From Adiantum capillus-veneris (taxonomy: Eukaryota; Streptophyta; Polypodiopsida; Polypodiales; Pteridaceae): 64,000 bases of DNA. The stretch lies in the NCBI GenBank assembly GCA_014529385.2, contig CM043955.1, forward strand, positions 141,080,640-141,144,639, in the 5' to 3' direction. The first letter of the stretch is position 1. The number at the start of each line of letters is the position of its first letter. The notes below the pieces were generated by a model. It did no database searches and was not told where the DNA came from. It saw only the letters and a program-made list of their open reading frames with translations. Of this stretch, positions 46,943-58,192 are shown piece after piece. The translations under genes were made by a program, and so were the position numbers.

Positions 46943-47212
46943 TTAGCATTGAGTATCCCATATTTCAGTATCATGTACATTCATCATTGCTAGCTTGTAG
47001 CGGTGGGTACTCGGAGTTTGAGGCAGTTTGAGCTTTTTCACCAATTCGTAATTGATGAAATTGTGCGTAGCACCATCATCTACCAAGATGCGCACCTTGT
47101 GTCCTTGCAGATATGCATGCATACGTACTAACTCATGTGGTCCAAAGGTTGGTTTCCACATGGAAGTTGTGAGACAGCATTCATGCACCACCTCAGTGTG
47201 TGTTACTTCCAT
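46943..47212 (-). pseudogene. chromovirus protease
   Basis: Retropepsin-like region with the active site VRILVDDGATHNFINYELVK (D-D-G-A in place of the usual D-S/T-G-A). It follows gag after a frame change. The frame ends at a stop, EIWDTQC. The following spacer (46849-46547) is a poorly conserved connection to the reverse transcriptase. Confidence 0.8.
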
Positions 47213-48362
47213 TGTAGAGCCTTCTTGAGGAACTCAAGAGGTAGCACTTGCACCATATGCAGTGCTTTCTCCTTTCCCTGAGCAGCAGATTTCCCCTTGG
47301 GACAATCCTTTTTGCCATGACCTCTTCCTAAACATTGAAAACATAACTTTTCTTTCTTGGCTTTATCAAAATCCTTTGGAGAGAGAGGACCCCTGGACCC
47401 CTTGGGTTTTTTCGATGCATTTGAATTAGCAACTAGAAATTTTATTTTATTGTGTCCATACTGAGTGTGTGCATTACCATGTATATTAGCAGCCACGTGA
47501 CTATTATGTGTTTTCTTCTCATCAGGATCATCATGAATATGTGCTTTCACTATGGCTTCCTCAAGTGTTTTAGGGTCTTGGGTCTTGACATACTTCTTAA
47601 GCTCGGGTGTCAGACCTCGTATGAACCCCCGTACTTGTTGAAAGGTATCCAAGTCTTCCAACTTGAGGATAACATCCCGATAGTGAGAGATATATTCAAG
47701 GAGTGATGGGGGGCGCATGGAATATGTGTCCCAAGCTTTCCAATTCCGATTGGCCTCATTTGTAGGCAAAATTCCTTGCTAAACTCCTTGAGAGACATCC
47801 ACCATTTGTAGGCCTTCCCTTCCAGAGTTAAGCTCGTTTGCAGATCTCTGACTGCATTTGGAGTACGCCGCAAGGCGTGAATTCCATCCCATTTGCTGAG
47901 AAAGATATTCACTGCATCCTTATTGCGGTCTCGGTCTTCTCCCTTAAAAATTGTTGGTTTAGTGTTCTTCTTTAACAATTCATCCACCTCTTTGGCAGTG
48001 AGAATATGCAACGTATCAGCAGTTGCGCCTTGCCCTAGATTAGAAATGCCCTGCCCTTGTGTGGCAACATGCTCATGCATGTGGATGTTAGCAGGACTCT
48101 TAGACTGCTAATGCATTAATTGAATTACTAATGTGGATAGTTTAGTAACATTTTCATTTAAAGCTTTAAAATTTTCATCCATGACTGTCATGCCTGTCTG
48201 AAGTGCACAAAATTCTTGAATATTGAGCAATTCGTAAGTATCTTCTCCTGTAGTAGCATCGCGGGTACTCTCCTTCAGAGGATCCAGTCGTCGCAGACCA
48301 TCATTGGTGGGATCAAGAGTACTTTACTCAAAATCGAATGTCATATTGATATCCGAATCCAT
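47203..48362 (-). pseudogene. chromovirus gag with zinc knuckle
   Basis: ATG at about 48362 (MDSDINMTFDFE then a stop). The frame then reads through ENVTKLSTLVIQLMH (stop) and MHEHVATQGQGISNLGQG. The capsid-like core is KWDGIHALRRTPNAVRDLQT, then LEGKAYKWWMSLKEFSKEF. After a frameshift comes WDTYSMRPPSLLEYISHYRD and VRGFIRGLTPELKKYVKTQ. The zinc knuckle is CFQCLGRGHGKKDC (C-x2-C-x4-H-x4-C), followed by a basic tail. At least two nonsense codons and one frameshift are present. Confidence 0.85.
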
Positions 48363-49094
48363 GGCTACACAGTGCGGTGAAAGAAGTACTCAGGAAAAAT
48401 ACCTGATAGTGAGAGCGCTCGCAAAGTATAGAAGCCTTGCTAACTCCGTCAAAATTGAGAGTAATCCGGTGGAAAATGATTTGAATTGTCCGCCGTATAT
48501 GGAATTCCACTAGCTCTCGATAGTCGAATCAATTAGGCTTGAAAGCGGCAATTGATGTCGACAAAAACTTGTACTGCAACTTTGCCAAATTGGTTGTCTC
48601 GAAATTTTTGAGTTTTTGCATAATACGTAGGAAATTGTTGTCGAAGTGCGTGTCGGATTCGTTGATGCCGCCTAGCTCGGCCTTGCCGTACTCGCTCGCA
48701 CGTAGTGGAGTAGGGGGGAGTGGGGTACCCAGTGTAGGTACCACCCCTTAAGATTGCCCTTCAAGTGGGAAAAAAGAGCTTCATTGTCGGCTATTGCACC
48801 AAACGGGCAGCGCGCAGAGGCTCGAGAGCCTGGGGCGGTCAACGCAAAGCCCAAGGGGCTTCGGCCTTGTGTCGTAAATCTCCCAGCATGGCCTTGCGTC
48901 GCTAATGAGCCCAAGCGCGACCGCTTTGGTGCTCTTGCATCCGGTGGTCCTCCCTTGCCAAGGTCGTGTGCCCACGGGCTGCGGCTTCGTCGTCGACCTT
49001 GCACTGTGTATGACCCCGACATGCAAGCCTTGAGTGGGTAGAAAGCACCACGTCCTGCCCCCTTTCCCAAAATAGACACAAGCTCTGATACCAG

Positions 49095-49248
49095 TGTAAG
49101 ACAAGGGAAGCTAGAGCCTCAGAGTCCACCACCCAACCACCCATTATATAGGCAATCCCCTGGCCCTTTTCCCTAGTTGGACTCCCCGTTCCACACCGCT
49201 TAGCCCGGCCCTGCCCTTGTCCAGTCCAGCCTTGTCGGTGTCCTGACA
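49095..49248 (-). repeat. chromovirus 5' LTR
   Basis: 154 bp, a pair with 43475-43629. The primer site is adjacent on its left. Confidence 0.9.
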
Positions 49249-49976
49249 CTATACTAGTAACATGTAGAGAGTAAATATCTTTCCTCGCCTATTGTGAGTA
49301 GCAGACAATAATGAAAAGAGAAGCAAAGATTCAACTTAGCACTCACTATCTGTTGCTATTATTCAGGTGAGTTGGATATGTAAAACTAAATCATAGACAA
49401 TATAGTGTAAATAAAGTATACGCATCAACACAAGTGAAAATGAAGAGAAAGATAAATTAAACTTAACTCTTAACTATTCAATTCTAGCAATGTCTATACT
49501 TTATTTATACTGTAGTCTAGCTCTATGTCTGTAACAACTTTAGCAAACTAAAGTTGGTAACGATATTAAATTAGATATGTCACAATTTAGAAATTTTCGC
49601 TGTTATACACAAAGAGGTTCTTAATATTAGCGACGCTAGCAGTGCGACGTTCAAATGTTAAAATCATGGCATCGCTATGTTCGTCACTATAAGCGTTCCT
49701 ATACTATTTTTTGCATAGAGACGCTCATAGCGACGAGCATAGCACTGTTGGCAGGGGTAAAAGATAAACCGAGAGCGCCAAAAACTCAAATCTCATATCT
49801 GAGTTTCGGTGCTCTAGCTCCCCCCCCCCCCCCCACACACACACACACACACACACACAAAGAGGAAGGAGAGCCATGTATGCTCCTTCCCTCTCCTCTC
49901 TCTCATGTTTCCTTCCCCTCTTTCTCTCTCTCCCTCTCAATCTCTCTCACACACACACACACACACTTTGTGTCTT

Positions 49977-50008
<32 letters not shown>

Positions 50009-50098
50009 CTCATGCATTAACAAAAAACACATACACATACATTGAATGTACAAAAATTTACACACACATGCATAAACAAAGAATGCATACACACACAC

Positions 50099-50142
<44 letters not shown>

Positions 50143-50155
50143 GAGGAGAAAACAA

Positions 50156-50219
<64 letters not shown>

Positions 50220-50329
50220 GAGAAGACGAAAAGAGAGAGGTAAGGGGAAAAAACAAAGAGAGAGAGTGAGTGAGAGAGAGAGAGAGAGATAGATTAAAAA
50301 AGTTGACAAAATACGAAACAAAATGTTAT

Positions 50330-50700
50330 ATTAAGATATAGGATTATGTTAGATTTAAAATTACATTTAAGATTAGGTTACATTACATTTAACTTATATT
50401 TAAAATGTATACTAAATTTAAAATTAGGTTGGACTTAAGATTAGGTTAAGATTTAAATTAAACTTAAGATTAGGTTAAATTAGTAATACATTTAAGTAAG
50501 ATTACATTTAGGTTTAGGTTAGATTTAAGATTAGATTAGATTTAGATTTATGTTATATTTAAAATTATGAAAAGATTTAAGATTAGCTAGGTTAGATTTA
50601 AGATTAGATTAGATTTAAGATTTATGTTAGATTTAAAATTATGGAAAGATTTAAGATTAGCTAGGTTAGATTTAAGATTAGATTAGATTTTGATTTAGGT
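50330..50700. repeat. degenerate AT-rich minisatellite
   Basis: Repeats of (T)TTAAGATTAGATTAGATTT-type units with variable spacing. One block of about 65 bp is repeated twice (GGTTAGATTTAAGATTAG near 50590 and 50665). It has a superficial likeness to TTAGG telomere words but no regular telomere unit. Confidence 0.75.
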
Positions 50701-51301
50701 TAGATTTTAGGGCATATCAATGAAGGGGGAGTTCCAGCTAAGCTCAAGGCTTTGCCCAAAGAGCAAACACTAGGTACTACACAACAATATGTATATTCCC
50801 ATCAGAATCTGACACCTATTAACTCACCCACTAACCATGTTCAATTAGCTCAGAATCACCATATGTTCAATTAAGTTAGATTTAAGATTAAATTTTGGAT
50901 TTAGTTTTTATATTAAAGTCTACCTCGGGATTATGGAAAAAAATTAGAGTTAGGCCAACAATGATCCCTCTCTTACTCTATACGGATGCGACCTTAAGTT
51001 GGAAAGCTTTCAACAGCATGATACTTAGATTAGAGGCCAACATGTAATGTGCACAGTAATCCCTCGAACAAGGATCTACTATGAAGAGATATTAAGATGC
51101 CGTGAATTGCTACAACTAAAAAAGAGGCAAAGGGGTTTTCTCCACTACAGACGTGGGTGTGTAGATTTCTTGTACCCACAAATATAGACATTGACCAATA
51201 AAGACGAGATTATAACCCGGTGGTTCTAATCTCCGTACACCTCTAGACCGAGGTGTGCGGAGATCGGACATGACTAGAGAATGTGAGGTAGTTTACATTG
51301 T

Positions 51302-51405
<104 letters not shown>

Positions 51406-51550
51406 TAAAAGACGGAGGATGCCAATAAAAGATTAAATTTTTGTCCAGTTTTCACATTCATTATGAGTAGTGGACAATGTGGGGCCCTCCAACTGAAACA
51501 CCTATCTCTCAACAAGGATCTTATGTCCTTGTAATCAATGCAAACATGTT

Positions 51551-53330
51551 GTGCGACGGACAAGACGCATTTCTTTGCAGCATATTCACGAATTTGGTGA
51601 GTTTGATCCATCTATTATAGATCAAGTTGTTGCCAATTATAACTCGTCAGACTCTAATGCTGGCCAACAGGCAACAATCTTGCAACCCAATAGACGTATT
51701 CGCAGGCACTTTGGTCAAGCAGCATACATGAGGCCACAAGATGTAGCCTTTGACAACTTGGAGGATGATCATGCAGACCACATTTCCAACGAGGCTATGT
51801 TTGAGCCCAAGATTGATGAAATGATCGAGACGATCATGGATTCAAAAAGGCTTATCTATGATGATATGAAAATTGAAGTTGATACGCCATTGTATGATGG
51901 AGCACATGTGTCTAGATTGAACGCGCTCCTGGTTCTTCTCAACATGCAGGCAAAGTTTGTATGAAGTGACACTAGTGTCACAACGCTTTTTAGGTGAGCT
52001 ATTACAATGTGTTTACTTCATTAAAAACCTCTAGATGTATAATGATCTGATAGATTGATTACTTACACAAGTGTACCACATTTTTTTCACTTGGTAGATT
52101 GCTCAAAGAGCATATACTACCAGCTGATAATGTGATGCCAGATTCCCAGAGAGGAAGAAAGAATGATCTTGTGAAATTTGGGGATGGATTACAATTCAAT
52201 TCACGTTTGTCCTAACGACTGCATTCTTCTAAGAGGGGAATACATAGACATGGAGAATTGTCCGAAATGTGATTTCGAGAGATATCAAGTAGATCTCCAC
52301 AAACAAAAAATTCCACAGAAGGTTTTGCGACATTTTCCTTTTCTTCCTTGCATCAAGCATTTCTTCGAATGTAAGTCCATGGCTGCCCTAGCATCATGGC
52401 AGAGGGAGAAAAGATCTTCAGATGGTGTGCTACGGATTCCTGCAAATTGCATAGCCTGGAAACATATAGACGACACATGGCCGGATTTTTCTAGGGAAGC
52501 GTGAAATTTGTGCATAGGCCTGGCTATGGATGTCGTAAATCCATTTGGTCAGAGGTCAACATCTTACAGTGTATAGCACGTTGTCATCGTCAACTACAAC
52601 ATTCCCGCATGGTTGACTACCAAGAAGGGGCACCTGTTTTTAAGCTTGATTGTGTCGTTGTGGTATAAAGTGAAAAATATGGATGTGTATATTCGTCCTC
52701 TATTGGAAGAACTACAACAATTGTGGATTGGCATATAAGTGGTGGATATGAGCGGACACACAGGTCGACGAAATGCTTTGATCAGAGGCTTTCTAACGTG
52801 GACCATGCATGACTATCTAGACTAACAGAATGCTTAGGTGATTTATACTCAAACTCAAACACTATAAATCTTGGTTTTTCTCAAGCTTATCTATTGTCAT
52901 GTGTATATATGCAGGGCTTCAAACAAGTGGATATAGAGCATGTGTCACATATGGACCTAGACTTAATGCACGTTGGGTGCCCTCACTAAAGAAGCAAATC
53001 TATGAAGGTCATCAAGTGCATCTTCCAGAGAATCATGAGTTACATGACGATTTTTTGGAAAGAGAGCCACCGAGGATGTCTGCACAAGCATGGTTAGAGC
53101 AGAAGGAGATGTGTGATGACGGTTTGCCCCTAGGGATGAAGAGGATCTCTCTATGGTACGAGTTACCATATTGGCCCATATTCATGATCAATCAATTGGT
53201 CAATCCAATGCACATATTCAAGAATTGTTGGGGATTCAAGCCCTTTATCTGGTGTCTAAAGCTGCGGGGGAACACCCTCATAATGCATGCAGCTATAGAC
53301 CACCGGTTTAGTGGAGTTTGCATGGCAACA
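51551..53330 (+). pseudogene. second CACTA (EnSpm) Tnp2 transposase pseudogene
   Basis: 51551-51964 is the N-part (FGQAAYMRPQDVAFDNLEDD, DTPLYDGAHVSRLNALLVLL). The frame then meets a TGA where Trp/Met is expected and can splice (donor after CTTTTTAG|GTGAGC, acceptor near 52098) to LLKEHILPADNVMPDSQR. 52178-52504 has DYNSIHVCPNDCILLRGEYI, NCPKCDFERYQ and KVLRHFPFLPCIKHFF. Next come broken pieces (NYNIPAWLTTKKGHLF, DVYIRPLLEELQQLW). 52899-53339 reads TSGYRACVTYGPRLNARW, YELPYWPIFMINQLVNPMHI, then FKNCWG. It is the same lineage as the copy at 12.2-15.5 kb (both have TPLYDGA and NYNIP). It is truncated in the catalytic region, with no C-terminal part. Confidence 0.8.
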
Positions 53331-53410
53331 CCCTCATAATGCATGCAACTATAGAACACTCTCATAATGCATGGAGCTATAGACCACCGGTTTAGTGGAG
53401 TTTGCATGGC
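53265..53410. repeat. short tandem duplication at CACTA 3' edge
   Basis: TAGACCACCGGTTTAGTGGA with its flanks (CATAATGCATG...TTTGCATGGC) occurs twice, near 53296 and 53380, with a third partial unit between. Confidence 0.8.
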
Positions 53411-53489
53411 CACTTTTTCTTTATAACAAGCTTTTGTAACCAAGGAATATAGATCAATATAGCGTTATTTTGTATTGTTGTGTCGTACT

Positions 53490-53490
<1 letters not shown>

Positions 53491-53551
<61 letters not shown>

Positions 53552-53612
53552 GCCATGGTAGTTCTTCGCCATCATCCACCTTAGCTTCATTGTCAACACT
53601 TGGTATCAGAGC
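53491..53612 (+). repeat. (CT)n array and LTR 3' edge with tRNA-Met primer site
   Basis: (CT)n at 53491-53543 is followed by ...CATTGTCAACAC and TGGTATCAGAGC (53601-53612), the perfect plant tRNA-Met primer-binding site. This marks the end of a 5' LTR of an LTR retrotransposon on the plus strand. The body downstream is not recognisable as gag or pol. Confidence 0.6.
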
Positions 53613-54514
53613 CACGCTAGCCATCTCCCTCTAGCTCTTTTTCTTCATCAAACCCATCCCTCAGAAACCCTTAGATTGCGAAATCGTCACACACCCACCA
53701 CAGGCTACAAAGACCTATCATGAAGCCTCCCGCCTCCCTATGCTGATGCAGAACCATGTTCATCTTGTCCTTTTCTCCATTTTTGCGACATCATCAACCT
53801 TTGGTAATTGTGGGTACAGACTTCTAGATGTGAATATGGTATTGTGGGTGATGCTTTTCTACCTTGGTACACTTATGTTGATGGGTAACACTCTATATGC
53901 ACCTATACTACGTTTTTGCATGCGGGTCTTGTACAGAAGTGCAAACGGAAAGAGAAAAGAAGAGTATGTGTATATACTTGTAGCCAAAGAGAGACACTTT
54001 TTGCACATATTTCCAAGTGATGGAACATTTTGGTTAGTGGGGAGTACGGTGTTCTGGAATGAATGTCAAGTGGTGCACGCTGGGTACGTATAGATTGGAG
54101 AAGTGAGGCATTGAAGGGTCCTGGGACAGGCTACAAGTTGGTGGTGGCCTTGTTTCAGTCCATCTCTGCTCGAGTTAACCTCTCTAGCTTCTCGACTCCC
54201 ACTTTGTTTGTTGCTATTGTTGCCATGTACGTTGCCTCGTATCCAATTCATATTATCAAGCACCCAACAAGAAAGTGCAAGGGAAATATATCGTTAAAAA
54301 AAATATGGAAACTCAGAAGAAACGAGTCCTTTCTCTTTGTGGCTACTTTTGCACACTTGAACTTCATTAATCACAAAGTGAGCATCCCCAATGGACTCCT
54401 AGTTTTTTAAAAGCCATCTCATGGCGGTTTTTCTTATGCTTTATGGATTCAAACGGGTTTTCCAAGAGGAGATAACAGGAGAGATTGATTTGATGAGCCA
54501 AGTTTTTCATTTGA
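53613..54514 (+). other. unrecognised open frames left of Element 2
   Basis: Frames 53740-54093 (LFYLGTLMLMGNTLYAPILR; hydrophobic stretch) and 54063-54410 (VVALFQSISARVNLSSFSTP) lack known domains. They may be the decayed interior of the LTR element whose primer site is at 53601. Element 2 is inserted directly after. Confidence 0.3.
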
Positions 54515-54545
54515 CATTAGGAGAAATATGAACTTTGCATGGGCC
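54515..54545 (+). repeat. Element 2 left terminal repeat
   Basis: 31 bp. It begins CATTAGGAGAAA as in Element 1 and ends GGGCC, with a variable 14-base middle. Confidence 0.75.
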
Positions 54546-55102
54546 TTGTAAGGAATCCTAATTTTTAGGGATTAAGGCTAATGTTGTGTGGGGTTTAGGG
54601 GGCAAGGGCATTGAAGAAGGTAGTTTTGAGTAGGCTTTTCTAGCCTTTTTTTTAGACAAATGTAGGATGTGGACCTAAAAGGTTGCTTTCTCTCTCTAGC
54701 CTTTTTTAAAGTGAAGGAAGCATAGGGGTGTGTCCACATCAGCAATTCCGTAGGTCAAAAAGAGTCAAAATTTGACTTTTTTTAAAAATTTTCATTTTTT
54801 ATTTGTTTTTTACTTAAAACTCCCTCCCAACATATATACATATCCAAAAATCATTTTTTGACCCATTTTTTAACCCACAAGCTTAGAAAGTCCATTTTTT
54901 CAAAAATCTTTTCCCCCAAAAAGTAATAAACATTTTGTTCTCTCATCCTCCTCCCTCCTCTCTCCCTCTCTGCCCCTACCTTCCTCCTCCTCCCCAATCT
55001 CTCCCTCCCCTCCCTCCCTCCTTCTCTCCTCCCATCCTGCTCGGCCTCTCTACCCTTCCCCCTCTATCTTTTCATCATTTGCTTCCTCACGCAACAGCTT
55101 CC

Positions 55103-58053
55103 ATGGTGCTCACGGACATCACAAATGGTTTGCTTCCACCACCACGTACTCCGCACACCAAAAGCATACATATTCGCTTACCCACGGCATTTGCACCGAA
55201 GACCACTAGTGAAGGTGATCAAAGGTCATCACAGGAACGTCGCACCGCTTGTGAGACCAATGTTGACATTTGGGTGGATGGCCATTTGTACCCTTACGAT
55301 CCTATAAGCCGCTTCCATCCACCGTTTAATAGCCTTTCCACATTTCTTCAATTTCTTGGGAGGGGAGAAGCAGGCTTGTTAGGCTATTGCAAGCGGCTGT
55401 GTATGGGTGCATGTGCTTCTTTGCATATGTGGATGCACGAATGTCAAGCTCTTCACCTCAAGACGACGGCATTACAAGAGAGTGTTGCCTCTTCGGAGAG
55501 GGTAGTTAAAAGTCTTGAACAACAAATGCAAGAAAAGGAGTCCCACATCCAGAAGCTTACCAACACCATCACATACTTGAAAGAAACACCCCTTGGTGCA
55601 AGGGAACGCAAACGCCCGTATTCATCCATTGAAACTCTTGCACATTTCGGAGGAGCACGCAAACGACGAGTTGCAGCCACAAGGTGATTTGGTCTTTACT
55701 TGCATGCTGCATTCTTACTTCACACTATTTTCTAACATTTATGTTTATTTGTTGCTAGAAACTTTATCCAGGAGGCATGCGGTGGAACAAGCCAAGATAA
55801 TCGAGTCAACCTTCTCACTAGTTGTCTCAATACCGAGGACGTTATTTCTATCTTACAATCACCTGGAGGTAAGCACATTAAGGATGCAGTCACCAAGGAC
55901 CTTATGCGTAAATTAAGAAATGTGGTTAATGATGATGACGTTCAACAAGCTTGTGATGAGGCTGGAATCAGCACCAAAGCCTATCAGGCTATTTTTCAAC
56001 TCCTAAAGGATGCCCTCAAAGAACATGGCATTGTGGAAAACCTATTTCCCGTTCCTCACAAGGTCAAGCTCGCAAAGAAGGCCACAAACGAAGATGTGTT
56101 CTTCCGCATTGGGACATACCTACACATTGAGGACACAATGCCAACTTCCCTTTATGCTTCGTGCGCAACAAAGACAAGGGGAAAAGGTAAGAAACAATCC
56201 ATAAGACCTTCGAATAAGGGCTTTCCTTACACAATGTGGAACAATATTTTCGTGGATCTTAGAAGGCTTCAAGAAGCCATGCTTAGATTTTACGAGTTAC
56301 CTGAAGAAGGTGACACACTTTACTTTTTTCTTTGGTATTATTCTTTTCATAGAAGCTGAAGTTTAAGGTCTTAGCACTATTTATTTTGTAGTGCTTGGCA
56401 CAAAAGTCGCTTTTGTGCTGAAACTCGATGAGTGTCAAATAGTGAAAGGCCGAAGGTTAGAGAGGCTAAGTGTCACTCTAATGAACGAGGCCCTTCTGCA
56501 AACCAAGCGAAGGGATTCAGTCGAGCCATATCCCACCCTATCTTTTAGCGTGCAATCAGAGAAAGACATTTGGTGGTTGGGTGCTATTGAGGTGCCCAAA
56601 GAGACCAATGGAGTACGTTCGTGGATTTTTGAGAGAACTCCATGGATCACAGAAGTAATACACTCCCAAATTGCAGGTCAGAAGTTGGAGATTGAGGGCT
56701 TTGGTAGTTATGATGTGGAGTGGCACTTAGGTGGGGATTTGAAGACCATAAAGTGTTTGCTTGGATGCAAACAAGGGGCTTCTTCTCTCATGCCTTGTCC
56801 ATTTTGCACTCGAGGGCACAAACCTAATGGACAAAAATCACATAAGAGCACTGCAAAGGCCAGTTACATGCTTCCATGGCAAGGGCATGGAGAACAAGGG
56901 TTAGATTGTCATGATGTCGGAGATGAAGGTAGAGAATGGGAATCGTCTATTCTAAGATGTCCCATGCTCAATGCCCCAGACCGTGATCAAAAGGACCACA
57001 CTTGGAATCCAATCTTTCGATTTCCTCTATCGAATGTACATTTTTGTACATTACACGCATTCATGCGTATTTTTGATAGGCTATTGAAGCTCCACATTGA
57101 CTATGCTTTCACAATGAAACCGTTGGAAAAGTCCCAAGAAGCGATCGAAAGAGTGGAGGTACTCTTGAATTCCACTGGCTGTCATGGTGGAAATGTGTCT
57201 ATAGTTGCTGCAAAGAACACAGGGGAGGCCCATGAAATTGCTCAACAAGTGTCAATGAGTGGACAAAAAGCTACACACTTTTTGAAGAAAGTTTTCCAAG
57301 GAAAGCCAAGTCGATATGATGCTCAAAGTAGCTCCAACCAGCAGGCAGGTAACCTTTGGGAGCTTTGGAAGGAGTTATGCAAAGCTACTACTGACAATGA
57401 TTCAAATGGCGAGCTTGCAAACAAGCGCAAGCAAGTTTGGGCCCATTTTGATAAAATGGTCAAGCTTATGAGCCTTAACAGCACAACAGAAGAACAACGG
57501 CAATCATTTCAAGAAGCTTTGGCGGATTTTACCAAGGTCTTCACCCTTTCTTGGGGTGAAAATAACATCACACATTACATGGTAAGTCATTCATGGTGTA
57601 TTCATTACAAGGGATTGTTTTTATTTACTAATGTGGATCGTTTGCTCATGTGAACAACATATCTTGTTTGCGCATGGTGCATTTTTTATGCACAAGTATG
57701 GATCGCTTGAAATTTTTAGCACTCAAGGCATGGAGAAGTCCCATTATCGAGCAAGGGGAGTGTACTTCAAAAATACTCGACATGGTGGTGGAATGGTGCA
57801 ATCCAATTATTTGGAGGAGATGTTCAACTGGTTTTTTCGCACAACATTTGCTTGTAAGCTCACAATGGAGCGTGCGCGACAATCCAAGATTGCTATTGAA
57901 GTGCGCAAATGGAGTCGTCAAGAGCATAGCAACAAGTGGAAAATGTCGCAAGGTCCCACCAAGCATGCTGCATGGCGGCGATGCAGAGTGCGACAAGGAT
58001 CAAAGTGGATACTACGCGAGTCACTAAACGTGAACGCAGGGTCCAACTCTTAG
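55103..58053 (+). CDS. DDE-type transposase of Element 2, four exons
   Basis: Exons: 55103-55683, 55759-56309, 56392-57581, then from about 57658 to 58053. Introns 1-3 start GTGATT, GTGACA and GTAAGT. ATG 55103 (MVLTDITNGLLPPPRTPHT) is chosen because the upstream open frame is only Pro/Ser-rich. Order: N-domain (NVDIWVDGHLYPYDP, GRGEAGLLGYCKRL), coiled coil (about residues 115-165), basic LGARERKRPYSS, helix ACDEAGISTKAYQAIFQLLK. Then come a first acidic site FVLKLDECQIVKGRRLER, a second WHLGGDLKTIKCLLG followed by CPFC, then HFCTLHAFMRIFDRLLKLH, and a Glu site STQGMEKSHYRARGVYF. The D...D-C..C...H...E pattern is that of RNase H-fold transposases with a zinc-binding insert. Oddity: the acceptor of intron 3 lacks AG (AACAA|CATATC; Element 1 has ATGCAG|CACATA), which may disable this copy. 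Exact superfamily not assigned. Confidence 0.7.
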
Positions 58054-58105
58054 CGACATGTTTATTTAAAAAATAATACTTCTTTTAAAAAAATTAGTGT
58101 GAACA

Positions 58106-58135
58106 GGGCCCTTTTTAAATGGGCCCTTATAAATA
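58106..58135 (+). promoter_or_regulatory. putative promoter of the H3 variant (GGGCCC pair and TATA box)
   Basis: GGGCCC occurs at 58106-58111 and 58121-58126 around TTTTTAAAT (a small hairpin). It is followed at once by TATAAATA at 58128-58135, 58 bp before the ATG. GGGCC-type elements near TATA boxes are common in plant promoters of growth-linked genes. The arrangement suggests that the H3 variant has its own promoter rather than being read through from the transposase. Confidence 0.5.
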
Positions 58136-58192
58136 TTGCATGCTCTCATAAATCACTCATTTCTTAAGAACAGGTGAGCTCTTACCAACGAA

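Larger units (their letters stand above)
43475..49248 (-). mobile_element. Ty3 chromovirus LTR retrotransposon, 5.8 kb
   Basis: LTRs are 43475-43629 and 49095-49248 (155 and 154 bp, TGTAAGACAAGGG...GACA, about 10 differences by eye). The tRNA-Met primer site (CTCTGATACCA) is at 49084-49093 and the purine tract (AAGGGGGGAG on the minus strand) at about 43631-43641. Flanks CCATA and CTATA may be a 5-bp target duplication with one mutation. Order on the minus strand is gag, protease, reverse transcriptase, RNase H, integrase, chromodomain, the arrangement of plant chromoviruses. All main domains are present, but with nonsense codons and an altered reverse-transcriptase active site, so it is not autonomous. 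Confidence 0.9.

Noticed and set aside
48672-49249. Open frames on both strands in the 5' leader and LTR of the chromovirus
   Set aside because: They lie in the untranslated leader/LTR (GC-rich) and match no gag or host protein.
49876-50321. Ser/Leu- and Arg/Glu-repeat open frames
   Set aside because: Translations of dinucleotide arrays on both strands.
50330-50700. Interstitial telomere repeat
   Set aside because: Units vary and do not fit TTTAGGG or TTAGGG in any regular phase.
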